Position numbers and translations under genes: made by a program. The notes under the pieces are model-generated. The model saw only the letters and a list, made by a program, of their open reading frames with translations, ran no database searches and was not told where the DNA came from. A stretch of DNA of 6,178 nucleotides, taken from Desulfobacterales bacterium. Its GTDB lineage: Bacteria; Desulfobacterota; Desulfobacteria; Desulfobacterales; Desulfosalsimonadaceae. How positions within the stretch are numbered: position 1 is the first letter of the stretch; each line of letters starts with the position of its first letter. The stretch covers positions 1-6,178 of the forward strand of contig JAOZOL010000152.1 in NCBI GenBank assembly GCA_029933295.1. The letters run 5' to 3'. Below are positions 5,862 through 6,178 of this stretch, one piece after another.

Positions 5862-6178
5862 ATGAATGAACCCGTACTATACACTGTTGAAAATCAAATT
5901 GCCATTATCACCTTAAACCGGCCGGAACGGCGCAATTCCATTAATCAGGCGCTGCTGACCGGCCTCTATGATGCCATCGAAAAGGTTTCCAAAAACGACA
6001 ATATCAGGGTGGCGATTATTACCGGAAACGGCAAATCCTTCTGCTCAGGCATTGACCTGGATGCCATTCTCACGGAAAACCTGTTTGATCCCAAAGGAGA
6101 CGGCACGGACCTGCCGGATGTTTTTAGCGCATGCGAAAAGCCCATTATCGGTGCCATTAACGGGCATGCCATCACCGG
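5862..6178 (+). CDS. Enoyl-CoA hydratase/isomerase (crotonase) family protein, N-terminal part
   Basis: The window shows the first 105 codons and two bases of a crotonase-fold protein, which normally has about 255-270 residues, so roughly 60% lies beyond the right edge. The frame reads VENQIAIITLNRPERRNSIN (about 9-28), the typical first strand pair and NRP motif. VAIITGNGKSFCSGIDLDAI (about 50-69) holds the first oxyanion-hole region, and EKPIIGAINGHAIT (about 92-105) leads to the second. The catalytic glutamates lie outside, so hydratase, isomerase and hydrolase cannot be told apart; the SGIDL variant also occurs in dienoyl-CoA isomerases. The ATG has an AGGA Shine-Dalgarno 7 nt upstream and follows the M55-like gene by 12 nt. 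Its presence suggests the synthetase upstream activates an acid that then undergoes beta-oxidation-type steps. Confidence 0.9.
   Translation, partial: MNEPVLYTVENQIAIITLNRPERRNSINQALLTGLYDAIEKVSKNDNIRVAIITGNGKSFCSGIDLDAILTENLFDPKGDGTDLPDVFSACEKPIIGAINGHAIT

Overview
The window reads as a piece of a Gram-negative bacterial chromosome, most likely an anaerobe of the sulfate-reducing/syntrophic Desulfobacterota type. The Gram-negative part is supported directly by a TolC-type outer-membrane channel and an RND-type periplasmic adaptor. The taxonomic guess is inference: it rests on a two-subunit ADP-forming acyl-CoA synthetase next to an enoyl-CoA hydratase-type gene, a combination typical of anaerobic acid degraders, and on the moderate base composition. 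No RNA gene, insertion sequence, CRISPR array or convincing terminator was seen, and no gap between genes exceeds about 110 bases.

Left part (1-3187, all minus strand): a compact operon in the transcription order TetR-family regulator, TolC-like outer-membrane protein, HlyD/AcrA-like adaptor, then the first eight codons of what looks like an RND inner-membrane permease running off the left edge. Start and stop codons overlap or nearly touch at each junction, so this is a self-regulated tripartite efflux operon.

Centre (3188-3297): a 110-bp AT-rich divergent control region. It holds promoter-like elements on both strands that lie across the same roughly 45 bp, and a near-perfect 15-bp palindrome (3240-3254) that covers the -35 box of the efflux promoter and sits at the predicted start of transcription of the rightward operon. 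It is the obvious operator for the adjacent TetR protein.

Right part (3298-6178, all plus strand): genes for the beta (ATP-grasp) and alpha (CoA-binding) subunits of an ADP-forming acyl-CoA synthetase, a shortened M55/DppA-type D-aminopeptidase-like protein, and the first 105 codons of a crotonase-family enzyme cut by the right edge. Spacing is 12-14 nt throughout, each with its own Shine-Dalgarno, so they form one operon. The simplest model is a divergon in which a ligand (an organic acid or its CoA ester) releases TetR, turning on efflux to the left and CoA activation plus beta-oxidation-type chemistry to the right. The odd member is the M55-like protein: it keeps three N-terminal metal-site residues but lacks the later active-site histidines and about half of the family's length.
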